64,000 bases of DNA from Dyadobacter luteus (GTDB lineage: Bacteria > Bacteroidota > Bacteroidia > Cytophagales > Spirosomataceae): NCBI RefSeq assembly GCF_003383615.1, contig NZ_QNUL01000028.1, forward strand, positions 18,019-82,018, read 5' to 3'. Positions 9,208-18,565 of the stretch are shown here, piece after piece. Numbering within the stretch: position 1 is the stretch's first letter; each line of letters begins with the position of its first letter. The translations under genes and the position numbers were made by a program. The notes under the pieces are model-generated. The model saw only the letters and a program-made list of their open reading frames with translations, ran no database searches and was not told where the DNA came from.

Positions 9208-9402
9208 CTATTTCCAGATTGATCTGGTTTTAAAAAGCTCCAGATGCTTTATTTCTATACGGTTACCCCAGAATTCAAGGATGGATTTATAATCTGCAGC
9301 CGGCTTTCTCTGAAGCGAATAGGAATAAGCACCGTTATCAATAAATACCTCTACAGAGGTCTTATCGACATAAATGTCAGCTGTGATTTCCATACTTGTC
9401 AT
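9208..9402 (-). pseudogene. GH32 C-terminal piece, out of frame
   Basis: This 64-codon frame starts MTSMEITADIYVDKTSVEVF, the characteristic C-terminal beta-sandwich strand of GH32 proteins, and continues to the normal end of such enzymes. It is offset by one frame from the main gene, whose TGA overlaps this ATG as ATGA. A natural two-cistron split inside this domain is unlikely, so it reads as the lost tail of one gene of about 548 codons, caused by an indel near 9400 or by a sequencing error. The ATGA overlap could still allow some re-initiation. Confidence 0.75.
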
Positions 9403-10853
9403 TCCGGAGAATAGAATACTCCATTGACCAAATTAGAATTCATGTCGTAATCCAGTATGCGTTGTCCAAATAAAGACAAGCCTGCGCTGGTAGCATGGGA
9501 TAACTGAATAGTTGTACTGATACGGAACTGATCTGTCGTTTCTATTGATTTCAGTTTTTCGTTCGCCGACTGAGATGACAAAGACGACCACCGACCGGCA
9601 GACTGAAACAATTTCTCCACTTCTTTAACAGGACTACTCACCAGACGTACGCCATTTTTGGTATTGCGTAACTTCAGTTCCGTAGGCATCAGCATCATAC
9701 CATTGAACGGCATTCCCTGATGTGAAATTCTGCCCCAACCGATTTGTATTCTCCGCGGATCGCTGGCTGGCATATTGGCAAATGTCTGAGCCGCGTAAAT
9801 ACTTCCCGTTGTATAGTAGTGCTTCCCTGATTCAGGCGTAAATTTTTTACCATCAAAAGAGCCTATCATGTATGATGCCGAGGCACCATACATCACCCAT
9901 TTGGATTTAGTTTTATCGCCATCCACAGGTAATTCAAACAAATCAGGACATTCCCAAAAACCGGTGATATGGCTCTCATATTGCCATTCCTTCAGGTTTT
10001 TGGATGTATAAACAGAATGACCATCACGCTCATTGAGCACCATTACCCAGTGTTTGGAAGGTTCGTACCACATCACTCTCGGATTCCTGGTATCTTGGCT
10101 ATTCCATTTTGCTTTCGAATCAATGAGCGGATTTTCACTGTATTTCGTCCACGTTCGCCCCTTATCCAGACTGTAAGCCATACTTTGTACCTGCTTCTGA
10201 GGATTGTCGACAGTATAAAAAGCGATCATCGCAGGAATACTTCCTTTATTGAAGCCTGCGGTATTGTTGTAATCGATGATCGTAGAACCTGAGAACATCG
10301 TACCGGTACTGTCAGGTGACAAGGCTGTTGGCAACTCTTTCCAGTGAACCATGTCAGCACTTACAGCATGTCCCCACGACATATTCTCCCACTCCCGCTC
10401 GTAAGGATTATGCTGGTAAAAAAGATGGTACTCACCATCATAGAAAACCATCCCGTTGGGATCATTAATCCAGCCCCGTTTAGTTGTAAAATGAAATTGT
10501 GGCCGGTTCTTTTCATTGTAAAGAGAATCCTGACCCGTAATCACGTCGTCCTGATAAATTTTGCCGAGCCCCTCTTTTTTGCCATCGTAGCTGATAGATA
10601 TGGTTTGTCCTTTGAGCGCAGACACATCGCAGAATACCCAATAATCAGGCTTACCGGAAGCCAGCCTGATTTTGAAAGAACGCTCCTGTCTGTCTTTCAC
10701 TTTGAATTGCATGATCCCATGTGCCTCGCTTTGAGAAACCGGCAAATTCAGATAACGTTTGGTGATCGTGATTGGAACAGACTGTGCATGAGCGAACTGA
10801 ACAGCAACCAAAAACATTGAAATAGACAACAGACTGAAAAATCTGACACCCAT
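9399..10853 (-). CDS. GH32 levanase/fructan hydrolase, frameshifted
   Basis: Signal peptide (ends AHAQ at 24), DUF4980-like N-terminal domain (about 25-115), then a GH32 five-blade propeller. GH32 enzymes cleave beta-fructosides such as levan, inulin or sucrose. The nucleophile is D131 in GWINDPNG and the acid/base is E301 in FWECPDLFELP. The usual RDP motif, whose Asp stabilises the transition state, is here RNP (residues 256-258), which would be expected to weaken catalysis. The reading frame stops inside the C-terminal beta-sandwich; the rest lies in another frame at 9208-9402. Both defects suggest decay, though a lineage-specific RNP variant is possible. The next gene downstream on the strand is far, and dgoD lies 40 bases upstream. 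Confidence 0.88.
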   Translation of the reverse strand: MGVRFFSLLSISMFLVAVQFAHAQSVPITITKRYLNLPVSQSEAHGIMQFKVKDRQERSFKIRLASGKPDYWVFCDVSALKGQTISISYDGKKEGLGKIYQDDVITGQDSLYNEKNRPQFHFTTKRGWINDPNGMVFYDGEYHLFYQHNPYEREWENMSWGHAVSADMVHWKELPTALSPDSTGTMFSGSTIIDYNNTAGFNKGSIPAMIAFYTVDNPQKQVQSMAYSLDKGRTWTKYSENPLIDSKAKWNSQDTRNPRVMWYEPSKHWVMVLNERDGHSVYTSKNLKEWQYESHITGFWECPDLFELPVDGDKTKSKWVMYGASASYMIGSFDGKKFTPESGKHYYTTGSIYAAQTFANMPASDPRRIQIGWGRISHQGMPFNGMMLMPTELKLRNTKNGVRLVSSPVKEVEKLFQSAGRWSSLSSQSANEKLKSIETTDQFRISTTIQLSHATSAGLSLFGQRILDYDMNSNLVNGVFYSPE

Positions 10854-10893
10854 AAAGTATGGATTGTTAAGGAAGTTTAGGGCTGTTTAATGA

Positions 10894-12042
10894 TTACCAT
10901 TCCGCTGCACTGCCATCTTCATGTTCCCAGAGAGGATTCTTCCAGTTATGTCCTACCTCAGCCAGATGACGGACTTGCTCTTCATTGATTTCGATGCCTA
11001 AACCAGGCCCATCGGGTATATTGACAAACCCGTTTTCATACTGAAATACAGATGGGTCTGAAAGATAATCCAGCAAATCACTACCCTGGTTATAATGTAT
11101 CCCAAGACTTTGCTCCTGAATAAATGCGTTGTGGCAAGTTGCATCCACCTGCAAACACGCTGCCAATGCGATAGGCCCTAAGGGACAATGAGGTGCAGCC
11201 GCTACATCATAAGCTTCCGCCATCGATATAATTTTTTTACATTCGGTGATACCTCCGGCATGCGACAAATCGGGCTGAATGATATCCGCATAACCATCGG
11301 AAAGCAACTGTTTGAAGTGCCATCTGCTGAACATCCGCTCGCCGGTAGCGATTGGAATGCAGGTATGGTTGGCTATTTCGCGCAAAGCTTCATTATTTTC
11401 AGGCAAAACAGGCTCTTCAATAAACATCGGTCTGTATTGTTCCAGCTCCTTTGCCAGCACTTTTGCCATCGGTTTATGAAGACGCCCGTGAAAGTCAACA
11501 CCTATGTCCAGATCATAGCCAACTGCCTCGCGGATTGAAGACACGCGCTCTAAAACCAGATCAATTTTTTTATACGAGTCGATATACTGCATTTCATCAG
11601 TCGCATTCATTTTGATTGCTCTGAAACCCGATTCAAGTGATTTTTTAGCAGTATTGGCTACATCTGCAGGACGATCTCCACCGATCCAGGAGTATACCTT
11701 TATTTTGTCGCGACACTTCCCGCCCAAAAGCTGGTACACCGGAGCATTGTAAAATTTGCCTTTAATGTCCCAAAGCGCCTGGTCAATACCAGAGATAGCG
11801 CTCATCAGAATAGGCCCACCGCGATAAAACCCGCTACGGTACATCGTGTTCCAGTGTCCTTCAATATCCATCGGATCCTTCCCGATCAGACCTTCCATTA
11901 ATTCGATTACGGCCGCTTTTACAGTAGCCGCCTTTCCTTCAATCACCGGCTCTCCCCAACCTACAATACCCTCGTCTGTTTCAATCTTCAAAAACAACCA
12001 CCTTGGTGGCACCTGGAACAACTCGTAACTTCTGATTTTCAT
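10894..12042 (-). CDS. dgoD: D-galactonate dehydratase
   Basis: A 382-residue enolase-superfamily protein that aligns along its whole length with E. coli DgoD, including PPRWLFLKIETDEGIVGWGE at the start and NPLWEHEDGSAAEW at the end. It converts D-galactonate to 2-keto-3-deoxygalactonate. Family residues visible: metal-binding Asp in VDFHGRL, Glu in FIEEPVLPEN, Glu in ATGERMFS, and the catalytic His in PHCPLGPIALA. The start at 12042 matches the family start. It lies 40 bases upstream of the GH32 gene on the same strand. The later pathway enzymes (KDGal kinase and aldolase) and a transporter are not in the window. Related galactarate or rhamnonate dehydratases are less similar. Confidence 0.92.
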   Translation of the reverse strand: MKIRSYELFQVPPRWLFLKIETDEGIVGWGEPVIEGKAATVKAAVIELMEGLIGKDPMDIEGHWNTMYRSGFYRGGPILMSAISGIDQALWDIKGKFYNAPVYQLLGGKCRDKIKVYSWIGGDRPADVANTAKKSLESGFRAIKMNATDEMQYIDSYKKIDLVLERVSSIREAVGYDLDIGVDFHGRLHKPMAKVLAKELEQYRPMFIEEPVLPENNEALREIANHTCIPIATGERMFSRWHFKQLLSDGYADIIQPDLSHAGGITECKKIISMAEAYDVAAAPHCPLGPIALAACLQVDATCHNAFIQEQSLGIHYNQGSDLLDYLSDPSVFQYENGFVNIPDGPGLGIEINEEQVRHLAEVGHNWKNPLWEHEDGSAAEW

Positions 12043-12186
12043 TTTATAAATCCGGATTCAATGTGAAACAGCGAAGCTATTTATTTCTTCGCTAATGGCA
12101 AAAGCAGCAAGCGGAGGATTTATATCTGTGTGAAGAGAATATTTGACGAGGCTGATAGATACATTTAAAGAGGATTGATATCCACC

Positions 12187-12876
12187 TCAGCAAACGAGCC
12201 TGTAGCCAAAGCCCCGATGATTAATGATTTTTACGGAAGGGTCCTTCCTCAGGTGGGATCTCAATTTGGAAATGTACACGTCGAGACTGCGCGAACTGAA
12301 AAAATCATCATTCTTCCATACTTTTAGCAAAAGTGACTTTCTGGGAAGCATCTGAAGCTGGTGTTCGAATAAGGTGGCCAGTACCTCGCCTTCTCTCGCG
12401 CTCAACTGTATCACCCTTTCTCCAAGAGTAAGTTTGTTTCTTTTCATGTCATATTCAAAAAGGCCAATAGATACGAGTTCTGTTTCTGCAACACCTATTT
12501 TTTGTACCAGATTCCTGTTCAGCAGCGCTTCAATACGTACTATAAGCTCATCGAAATCAAACGGTTTTTTAATATAGTCGTTACCACCTGCCCGAAATCC
12601 TGCCAAAAGATCTTCTGTGGTTGACTTGGCTGTGAGGAACAATATCGGAATGTAAATATCCTTCGTTCGAATAGCGTGAGCTATCTGCAAACCATTTAGA
12701 AGAGGCAGCATTACATCCAATATAACCAGGTCTGGTTTTACTTCTATGTAAGTTTCGTAGGCCATCAAACCATCAGAAATATGAATTACTTCGAAATTCT
12801 GGGTTTCCAAAGTATCTCTGATAATTTCGCCTAAGGCAAGCTCATCCTCTACAAGCAAAATGCGCGCAGCTTTCAT
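12187..12876 (-). CDS. OmpR-family response regulator
   Basis: A 229-residue two-domain regulator: receiver (1-120, acidic pair near 10-11, phospho-acceptor D54 in VILDVMLP, Lys in KKPFDFDELI) and winged-helix DNA-binding domain (about 130-229, ending INHRGFGYRLVC). Its ATG overlaps the stop of the sensor kinase gene (ATGA), so the two are translationally coupled and surely act as a pair. It is the last gene of a three-gene operon starting at 15998. Target genes are unknown. Confidence 0.93.
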   Translation of the reverse strand: MKAARILLVEDELALGEIIRDTLETQNFEVIHISDGLMAYETYIEVKPDLVILDVMLPLLNGLQIAHAIRTKDIYIPILFLTAKSTTEDLLAGFRAGGNDYIKKPFDFDELIVRIEALLNRNLVQKIGVAETELVSIGLFEYDMKRNKLTLGERVIQLSAREGEVLATLFEHQLQMLPRKSLLLKVWKNDDFFSSRSLDVYISKLRSHLRKDPSVKIINHRGFGYRLVC

Positions 12877-14522
12877 AACGATTCCGGTAGTGTAAAAATA
12901 AATTCAGTACCCGACTCCCCGCACCTACCCAGACCAATTGAACCGCCGTGTTTTTCAATGATCGCTTTCACGTAGCTCAGCCCAAGTCCATATCCTTTGA
13001 TGCGATGCCCGTTAAGATCAGGGACTCTGAAAAATTTATCAAATATAAATCCTCTGAATTCTGCAGGAATCCCAATGCCATTATCCATGACCGACACCTG
13101 AATTCCATTAGCCACGTTACGGCAATTTATAGCAATACTGACTGCATCTGCCGAATACTTAATTGCGTTGTCGATCAGGTTAACCACTACATTCTGCATA
13201 TGTAATTTGTCAGCAAACACATCAGTCTCAGCCTCGTACCGGACTGACACACTGATCTGCTTCTCTTTTCGTAACTGCTGGGAATCTGCAATAGAATTCA
13301 GCATTGTTTTGAAGTCAAAACCTTCCGGGTTCAACTGAAATCCCCCGTTTTCGTACAAGGATACATTCAGAATCTGATCCACCATCAAAGAGAGCCTTTG
13401 TATTTCAGAAGTGGCCGTCCGAAGATATATGGATGTTTTACCAGGATTCTGATTTAAATCAACAAATTTCAAACCCTGAACCGCAGCCTGCGCCGTTGTT
13501 ATAGGTGTTTTCAGCTCATGGGATATGTTACTGATGAAATCATCCTTTATTTCAGCAAGTTGCTTTTGCTTTACAATGGTATTGTACATTACCCACATGC
13601 ACATCCCGACAAACAGCAAGGCGATTACAGAACCCAATATCCCAGTGAGCATTTGCCGTCCTATAGCCGTGTAAGGTGTTTTTACAGATAGCAGAACCGT
13701 CGGTACTTCTCCTCTTAAAACATCATTTATATCATTCAGAATAGGTTTGGATACGAAAACTGAATCCTTCGAAACGTTTAAACTGTCAATATAGCTTTGC
13801 AACAAATCCAGCTTATAACCCAGTGACTGCTTATCGTCCGAACCCGGAATTACACCAAAAACCTCCCTCGATGCGGCGGATTTCTTCTTTATTGGTGGTG
13901 GTTGCACCACTTTCTTTGTATAAATGTCGCTTAAGTCCTTGTACCACCTAACTTTACCTATAAAGGACTGGCCGGCATCAGCAAAGGTTCTAATGACCGC
14001 GTTTGCCAAATAGGTTGTATCCTGAATCGAATGAAAAAAGTAGGTCAACTTCATCTGTGCAGCTTTCTCAGGAGAGCCATCTGGATAAGAATTGATCCCT
14101 ATTGTAGCAGAATAAAGCGGTTTGAGCTCACTAAACGTCAGATCAGACATTTTCCTTACAAAAAAAACATGAGGGTCTTTGTGAATTGCAAGTGTATCGC
14201 GGCTGGTTGCATCGTACATGGCATAACTATTATCTATACCGTTATTAAAGCCAATTTGGATTCCCTTGGTGAAGTCAAAAATTCTGAATCCAAAGTCATT
14301 CTTGTTCCGCACTACTTTCTGCATAAGTATCCTTACTGTATCAGCAAGTTGCCTGTCTCGTTCAATCAGGGCGACATCCAGTAATTTTTTAATATCAGCC
14401 TGCTTCTTTTCCTTGCTGACCGCGTAGCTGTCCATCAGCCAGATTCCCTGCAGTATCACAACCGCAGTTATCGACAAGCACATCAGCACCAGAATCCATT
14501 TCATCGGGTATTTTCTCATCAT
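12873..14522 (-). CDS. Membrane sensor histidine kinase
   Basis: About 549 residues. A membrane helix near residues 8-30, a periplasmic sensor of roughly 260 residues without a recognised fold, a second helix (about 293-315), then HisKA with H336 in SNISHELKTPITT and HATPase (NVVVNLIDNAIKYS, DNGIGIP, GYGLGLSYV). There is no HAMP or PAS domain between helix and kinase. The stop overlaps the regulator start; the gene follows the thioredoxin-like gene by about 10 bases. The frame opens with TTG at 14525, but ATG at 14522 or 14519 is the likely start. It probably phosphorylates the adjacent OmpR-type regulator; its stimulus may relate to the co-transcribed periplasmic thiol protein. Confidence 0.92.
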   Translation of the reverse strand: MMRKYPMKWILVLMCLSITAVVILQGIWLMDSYAVSKEKKQADIKKLLDVALIERDRQLADTVRILMQKVVRNKNDFGFRIFDFTKGIQIGFNNGIDNSYAMYDATSRDTLAIHKDPHVFFVRKMSDLTFSELKPLYSATIGINSYPDGSPEKAAQMKLTYFFHSIQDTTYLANAVIRTFADAGQSFIGKVRWYKDLSDIYTKKVVQPPPIKKKSAASREVFGVIPGSDDKQSLGYKLDLLQSYIDSLNVSKDSVFVSKPILNDINDVLRGEVPTVLLSVKTPYTAIGRQMLTGILGSVIALLFVGMCMWVMYNTIVKQKQLAEIKDDFISNISHELKTPITTAQAAVQGLKFVDLNQNPGKTSIYLRTATSEIQRLSLMVDQILNVSLYENGGFQLNPEGFDFKTMLNSIADSQQLRKEKQISVSVRYEAETDVFADKLHMQNVVVNLIDNAIKYSADAVSIAINCRNVANGIQVSVMDNGIGIPAEFRGFIFDKFFRVPDLNGHRIKGYGLGLSYVKAIIEKHGGSIGLGRCGESGTEFIFTLPESL

Positions 14523-14531
14523 CAAAGCTGA

Positions 14532-15998
14532 TTAAATTGATAATATTTTCCCGATCTCCTCTACTCTCTTTACATGGCTTCCCACTACATAACCCTCGCT
14601 ATTCACCACGAAATGGGATGGATAGGAATGAAATTTAAAAACGTTATTTAATATCGCTGCTTCGTCGTTTGTCAAATTGATAAAGTCTCCGTTGATCTTG
14701 TATTTTTCCTTCACACGTTGTACGCCTTGTTCTTTAGTTTTGACAGAAAAAAATACAAATTTGATAGGTTTGCCTTCAAAGGCTGAGATCAATTTGGGGT
14801 AGCCGGGCATTTCCATCATACAAGGCGCACACCAATCTCCCCAAAAGTCGATAAAGACACTAGTACCCTGTAATTTTTCAAATATCCGGATCAAATTAAC
14901 CTTCAGACTATCACTTGCTTTAGACTCCCGGATCTGGCTGATGATATGAAAGCTTGGAAAACCCTTATTGATGGATGCTGACAATTTCTCAAATTTGTTT
15001 TGGAGGACCGGATTATCAATCACCGCAGAAAACACTGCCCCCGCCACTACGTTCGCCCTGGCTCGTGCATCAAACTGACTGGCATACACGTTATAATACA
15101 TCAGTTGCTTGACCAGTCCGTCGGATACTTTATCAATCAGTGGCAGACTGCCCGTAACAGGGCTATTCCCATTCTCCTCTTTGAGAACAGCATACTCCGG
15201 ATTGATCGCCAACATAATGAGGTATCCATACGAAAGCCTGTTCAGGAATTCATAGTACGCAGAGTTATTGAAGGCTTCAGCATTTTCAATGGGTATTGAT
15301 CCAATCAGACTTTGTAGCGTCTCATGAGAAATCGTCTCGTTTACTTTCCCAAAGAAGGGATGTAAGAGAATCTCCCTTGCTGCCATATAAGTCAATTGAT
15401 TCTTCTGCCATTTACCGAAATCCTCATTTTGAACCTTGCTGTTACCAATAAATGTATCCAGTAATGCCAATTGTTCTTTCAAAAGTTTCAACCTTAAAGA
15501 AGCAAAATCGCTGTCCGATAAACGTTTGTCTCCCGGATTAGCCTGCGTTGCAAAATCTTTTCGGCGCAATTCATTTTGGAATTGAAGAAACAAATGATTG
15601 AATCCGGCAAATTCCCCCTTACATACAAAGGCATCGGTATAGGAGCGTTCTTTTCCCAGCTTTTGCGTGTCTATTTCGAGCTGAAGGTGCCCACCCGGCT
15701 TTGCTACAGCACTTACATATCCATCTCCATAATTAAGCTCAATATCACCAGCGAAGGGTTGAAAAACCAAGCCCTCGAAGGATCCGTCAGAAGCCACCTG
15801 AAATGCATGGTTGTCACGGTTTCCCGATACGTCAAATGTGATGATCTTCACAAAACTTTCGTGCTCGCCTCTTTTGAATCCCAGGATTTTACCCGTTACA
15901 AGAATACTGTCTTTATCAGTTAAATTGGCTGGTAATTTTTGCCCGAAACCGGAGTATGCAACAGTTGTAAGAATCAGAATAAAAAGGAGTCGCTTCAT
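14532..15998 (-). CDS. TlpA-like thioredoxin-domain protein
   Basis: A 488-residue exported protein with signal peptide (ends YSGFGQ), an N-terminal region of about 340 residues typical of Bacteroidota TlpA/AhpC-type proteins (some resemblance to DUF4369-like beta domains), and a C-terminal thioredoxin domain. The active site is WCAPC in FWGDWCAPCMMEMPG, near residues 388-392, and the cis-Pro lies in FHSYPSHFVV. It likely reduces or exchanges disulfides in the periplasm or outer envelope. It heads an operon with the sensor kinase and regulator at 12187-14522, which is an uncommon partnership. Confidence 0.85.
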   Translation of the reverse strand: MKRLLFILILTTVAYSGFGQKLPANLTDKDSILVTGKILGFKRGEHESFVKIITFDVSGNRDNHAFQVASDGSFEGLVFQPFAGDIELNYGDGYVSAVAKPGGHLQLEIDTQKLGKERSYTDAFVCKGEFAGFNHLFLQFQNELRRKDFATQANPGDKRLSDSDFASLRLKLLKEQLALLDTFIGNSKVQNEDFGKWQKNQLTYMAAREILLHPFFGKVNETISHETLQSLIGSIPIENAEAFNNSAYYEFLNRLSYGYLIMLAINPEYAVLKEENGNSPVTGSLPLIDKVSDGLVKQLMYYNVYASQFDARARANVVAGAVFSAVIDNPVLQNKFEKLSASINKGFPSFHIISQIRESKASDSLKVNLIRIFEKLQGTSVFIDFWGDWCAPCMMEMPGYPKLISAFEGKPIKFVFFSVKTKEQGVQRVKEKYKINGDFINLTNDEAAILNNVFKFHSYPSHFVVNSEGYVVGSHVKRVEEIGKILSI

Positions 15999-16152
15999 GT
16001 TCTAAAGATTTAGTCTGAACCAAATATAGATGGAGTTACAATCTCATAAAACCTATTTAGGGAACGTTAACATTGATCAAAAAGAGAAAACCACAATTCT
16101 AGTATCTGCCAACAACCTTGTAGCACACTGAAAGTTTAAATACGCCATCTTA

Positions 16153-16184
16153 TTGACAATGAGCAGCAATAACCCGTATCTTTG
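16153..16184 (+). promoter_or_regulatory. Bacteroidota sigma-A promoter
   Basis: TTGAC begins at 16153 and TATCTTTG lies at 16177-16184, a full match to TAnnTTTG with about 21 bases between TTG and the -7 box. Transcription would begin near 16190, just before the ATG at 16203, and this excludes the in-frame upstream ATG at 16182. Confidence 0.65.
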
Positions 16185-16202
16185 CGGCTCAATATCAAAA
16201 AT

Positions 16203-16403
16203 ATGGTTGCTAAAATTTTAACCTCTATCGGGCTGGCCAGCTCCAATATCCTGCTCTACTACTTTTTAATGCAATTAGAAGTGATTCCAGGTTACAAATT
16301 ACTCTTTATTCTGGTGAGAGCAGTATTCATTACAAGCATTCTCATGCAAAGTCTGGTGGCTTGCGGATTCTTCAAAGGACAGAAGCTCTGGACCTGGAAA
16401 TAA
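16203..16403 (+). CDS. Mini membrane protein, unknown
   Basis: A 66-residue protein (MVAKILTSIGLASSNILLYY onward) with two hydrophobic segments separated by a short polar turn (LEVIPGYK) and a basic/aromatic end (GQKLWTWK). Family not recognised. It is supported as a gene by a well-formed promoter at 16153-16184 and a hairpin terminator at 16440-16466, so it is a single-gene transcript. An ATG at 16182 is in frame but lies inside the promoter. Confidence 0.6.
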   Translation: MVAKILTSIGLASSNILLYYFLMQLEVIPGYKLLFILVRAVFITSILMQSLVACGFFKGQKLWTWK

Positions 16404-16439
16404 GCCGGTGTTTTGTTCTAATGGATGTAACAATAAAAA

Positions 16440-16466
16440 AGTCCGGACATGCGAACATACCGGACT
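16440..16466. terminator. Bidirectional terminator hairpin
   Basis: AGTCCGG (16440-16446) pairs with CCGGACT (16460-16466); an inner ATG/CAT pair closes a CGAA loop. A-rich sequence precedes it and T-rich sequence follows, between convergent genes ending at 16403 and 16563. Confidence 0.65.
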
Positions 16467-16562
16467 CTGATTTACTTTATTATCAATTTTTGTTTTCTGA
16501 TTGCTGAAGGATTGCTGCTAAGGCAAGTATGTTCATCTCATTTGCATGTGATGAGACCTTTT

Positions 16563-17423
16563 TTAGTAAGTCAGACTTTTCAGATAGGATATCGTCTGCG
16601 GCACCTGAGTCTTATAGCTTGGGCTTTCGTCTTCGATATAATAATGTTCAATTCCTGATTTCCTGGCAGCTTTCAGAATAGCAGGAATATTCAATTGCCC
16701 TGTTCCCAAAGCCACATCATTTTCTACCGGCGTACCTCCTGAAAGGTTACCTTCCACACCTTTTTTAAGATCCTTAAGGTGCATCAGTTTATAACGTTTC
16801 GGATACTTGGTCAGTAATTCAGCCGGATCGCCGCCAGGGAAAAACGCCCACAGAATATCAAGCTCGAAGCTTACGTACTTTGGATCTGTTTTCTGAATGA
16901 TATAATCCATCAAAGTTCCGTTTTCGTACTTTTCCCATTCATAACCGTGATTGTGATAGCAGAAAGTCAGATCGTGTTCATCTTTCAATTTTTTACCGAT
17001 CTGGTTAAAGTCAGCAATGGCTTTATCAGCCATCTCTTTTGTAAAGGCTCCGCTATGAGGAATCCAAGCCACACGAACAAATTTAGCACCCAGGGTTTTG
17101 GCATTATTGGCTACCTCGTCTGTTTTGTTAAGCGCGTCGGGATACTGTACACCAAAGGAAGAGCATTTAATACCACGCTCGTCGAGCATTTTGCGAAGTT
17201 CTGCAGCCGTTTTTCCAAACAAACTTGAAAACTCCATATCCTTAATACCGAGTTTCTGCAAAGTGTCAAGCGTTGCAGCCGGATCTTTGGCCAGACTTTT
17301 CCGGTAGGTGTACGATACCATTCCCGGTGTTCCGGGAAAAAGAGGCTTGCCCTTTTGAGCAACTACTGCACTCGTAACAAGGCAGATAAGGGTAAAAGCT
17401 AAAACAATACTTCTGGTTTTCAT
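16563..17423 (-). CDS. Secreted sugar phosphate isomerase/epimerase-like
   Basis: A 286-residue AP-endonuclease-2/xylose-isomerase-type TIM barrel with a signal peptide (MKTRSIVLAFTLICLVTSAV, then VAQ). Conserved metal-site motifs of the family are visible: CYHNHGYEWE (His), FELDILWAF (Glu/Asp), MHLKD (His) and YYIEDE (Glu). The exact substrate is not readable; exported members in Bacteroidota are often linked to sugar or inositol metabolism. The frame extends to 17507, but the Met at 17423 puts the signal peptide at the start. It is monocistronic. Confidence 0.85.
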   Translation of the reverse strand: MKTRSIVLAFTLICLVTSAVVAQKGKPLFPGTPGMVSYTYRKSLAKDPAATLDTLQKLGIKDMEFSSLFGKTAAELRKMLDERGIKCSSFGVQYPDALNKTDEVANNAKTLGAKFVRVAWIPHSGAFTKEMADKAIADFNQIGKKLKDEHDLTFCYHNHGYEWEKYENGTLMDYIIQKTDPKYVSFELDILWAFFPGGDPAELLTKYPKRYKLMHLKDLKKGVEGNLSGGTPVENDVALGTGQLNIPAILKAARKSGIEHYYIEDESPSYKTQVPQTISYLKSLTY

Positions 17424-17700
17424 GTTAAGGATTTTTGGGTACAATAGCAGGACGAGTTTGGTATGTTCCGACCCCGATAAACAGTGATTCAATTCAAAAG
17501 TGCGCAAAATTGACTATTTGAGCAAATATCAAGAAGTCTATAAAACTTCGAAGCACTGGAATCATAAAATATACAAATACCATTAACCAGTATTTGGTAC
17601 AAACAAACAGAATCAGGAGAACAAACAGCTATCTATCTTTATGATTAAGAGAATCATTGCTTCCTTTAATCGCAACTAAACTCAGCAACTTATAAAACCC

Positions 17701-18477
17701 ATGGCTATCAACTTTTCCAATGGCTATTCTCTGGTGAATGGGATCAGTATGTACTATGAACTGTATGGCGAGGGACAACCGCTCGTGTTACTGCACGGAG
17801 GCGGTTCTACAATACAAACCACTTTTGGGCGCATCATTCCGGAACTGGCCCAATTCCGCAGGTTGATTTGTGTAGAACTTCAGGCGCATGGTCGCACCGG
17901 TGACAGGGATACCCCTATCAGCTTTGCGCAGGATGCAGATGATGTGGCAGGTTTGCTGAAAAATCTAAATGTTGAGAAAGCAGATATTTTCGGATTCAGT
18001 AATGGAGCCACCACAGCGCTTCAGATGGCAATCAGCCATTCGACCATATGTGGGAAAGTAATGGCAGGCTCAACCCTGCTCAAACGCAACGGAGCACCTG
18101 CCGGCTTCTGGGAATTTATGAAGCATGGTACGTTTGATCACATGCCTGACCTGTATAAAGATGCGTTCTTGTCTGTAACTCCCGACCAGGTAAAGCTGCT
18201 GAATATGTATCAAAAATGCGCAGACAGAATGAATCAGTTTAAAGATTTTACTGACGAAGAGATCAGATCCGTTCAAGCGCCTGTATTGCTTATTAACGGT
18301 GATACAGATGTAGCCAGCTCAGAACACATTGTCGCCGTATCCCGCCTGATCCCCGATTGCCGGCTTGCTATTCTGCCGGGAGGGCACGGTGCCTATTTGG
18401 GTGAGATCACAACGATTTCAGATCATTTCGATAGCCGCCTCATTCTTTCCTTACTGCAACAATTCCTTTCATCATGA
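17701..18477 (+). CDS. Alpha/beta hydrolase
   Basis: A 258-residue hydrolase of the alpha/beta fold. Visible features are the oxyanion loop HGGG (32-35), nucleophile S100 in FGFSNGAT, an acidic residue in INGDTDVASS (about 201-203) and H229 in PGGHGAY. No signal peptide, so cytoplasmic. The substrate cannot be told; relatives include esterases, lactonases and C-C hydrolases. It stands alone. Confidence 0.87.
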   Translation: MAINFSNGYSLVNGISMYYELYGEGQPLVLLHGGGSTIQTTFGRIIPELAQFRRLICVELQAHGRTGDRDTPISFAQDADDVAGLLKNLNVEKADIFGFSNGATTALQMAISHSTICGKVMAGSTLLKRNGAPAGFWEFMKHGTFDHMPDLYKDAFLSVTPDQVKLLNMYQKCADRMNQFKDFTDEEIRSVQAPVLLINGDTDVASSEHIVAVSRLIPDCRLAILPGGHGAYLGEITTISDHFDSRLILSLLQQFLSS

Positions 18478-18565
18478 TACATTACTGATCCGAATCCCAC
18501 TGGCATCACCTATTTAAGACTCCTTATCATTGTAACCGCACCTTCATTATCTGAATGAACTTTGC

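Noticed and set aside
10344..10820. Plus-strand frame of 158 codons opposite GH32
   Set aside because: Antisense to the conserved WINDPNG region; no features of its own.
16449..16658. 69-codon plus-strand frame
   Set aside because: Begins inside the terminator hairpin and is antisense to the sugar isomerase-like gene.
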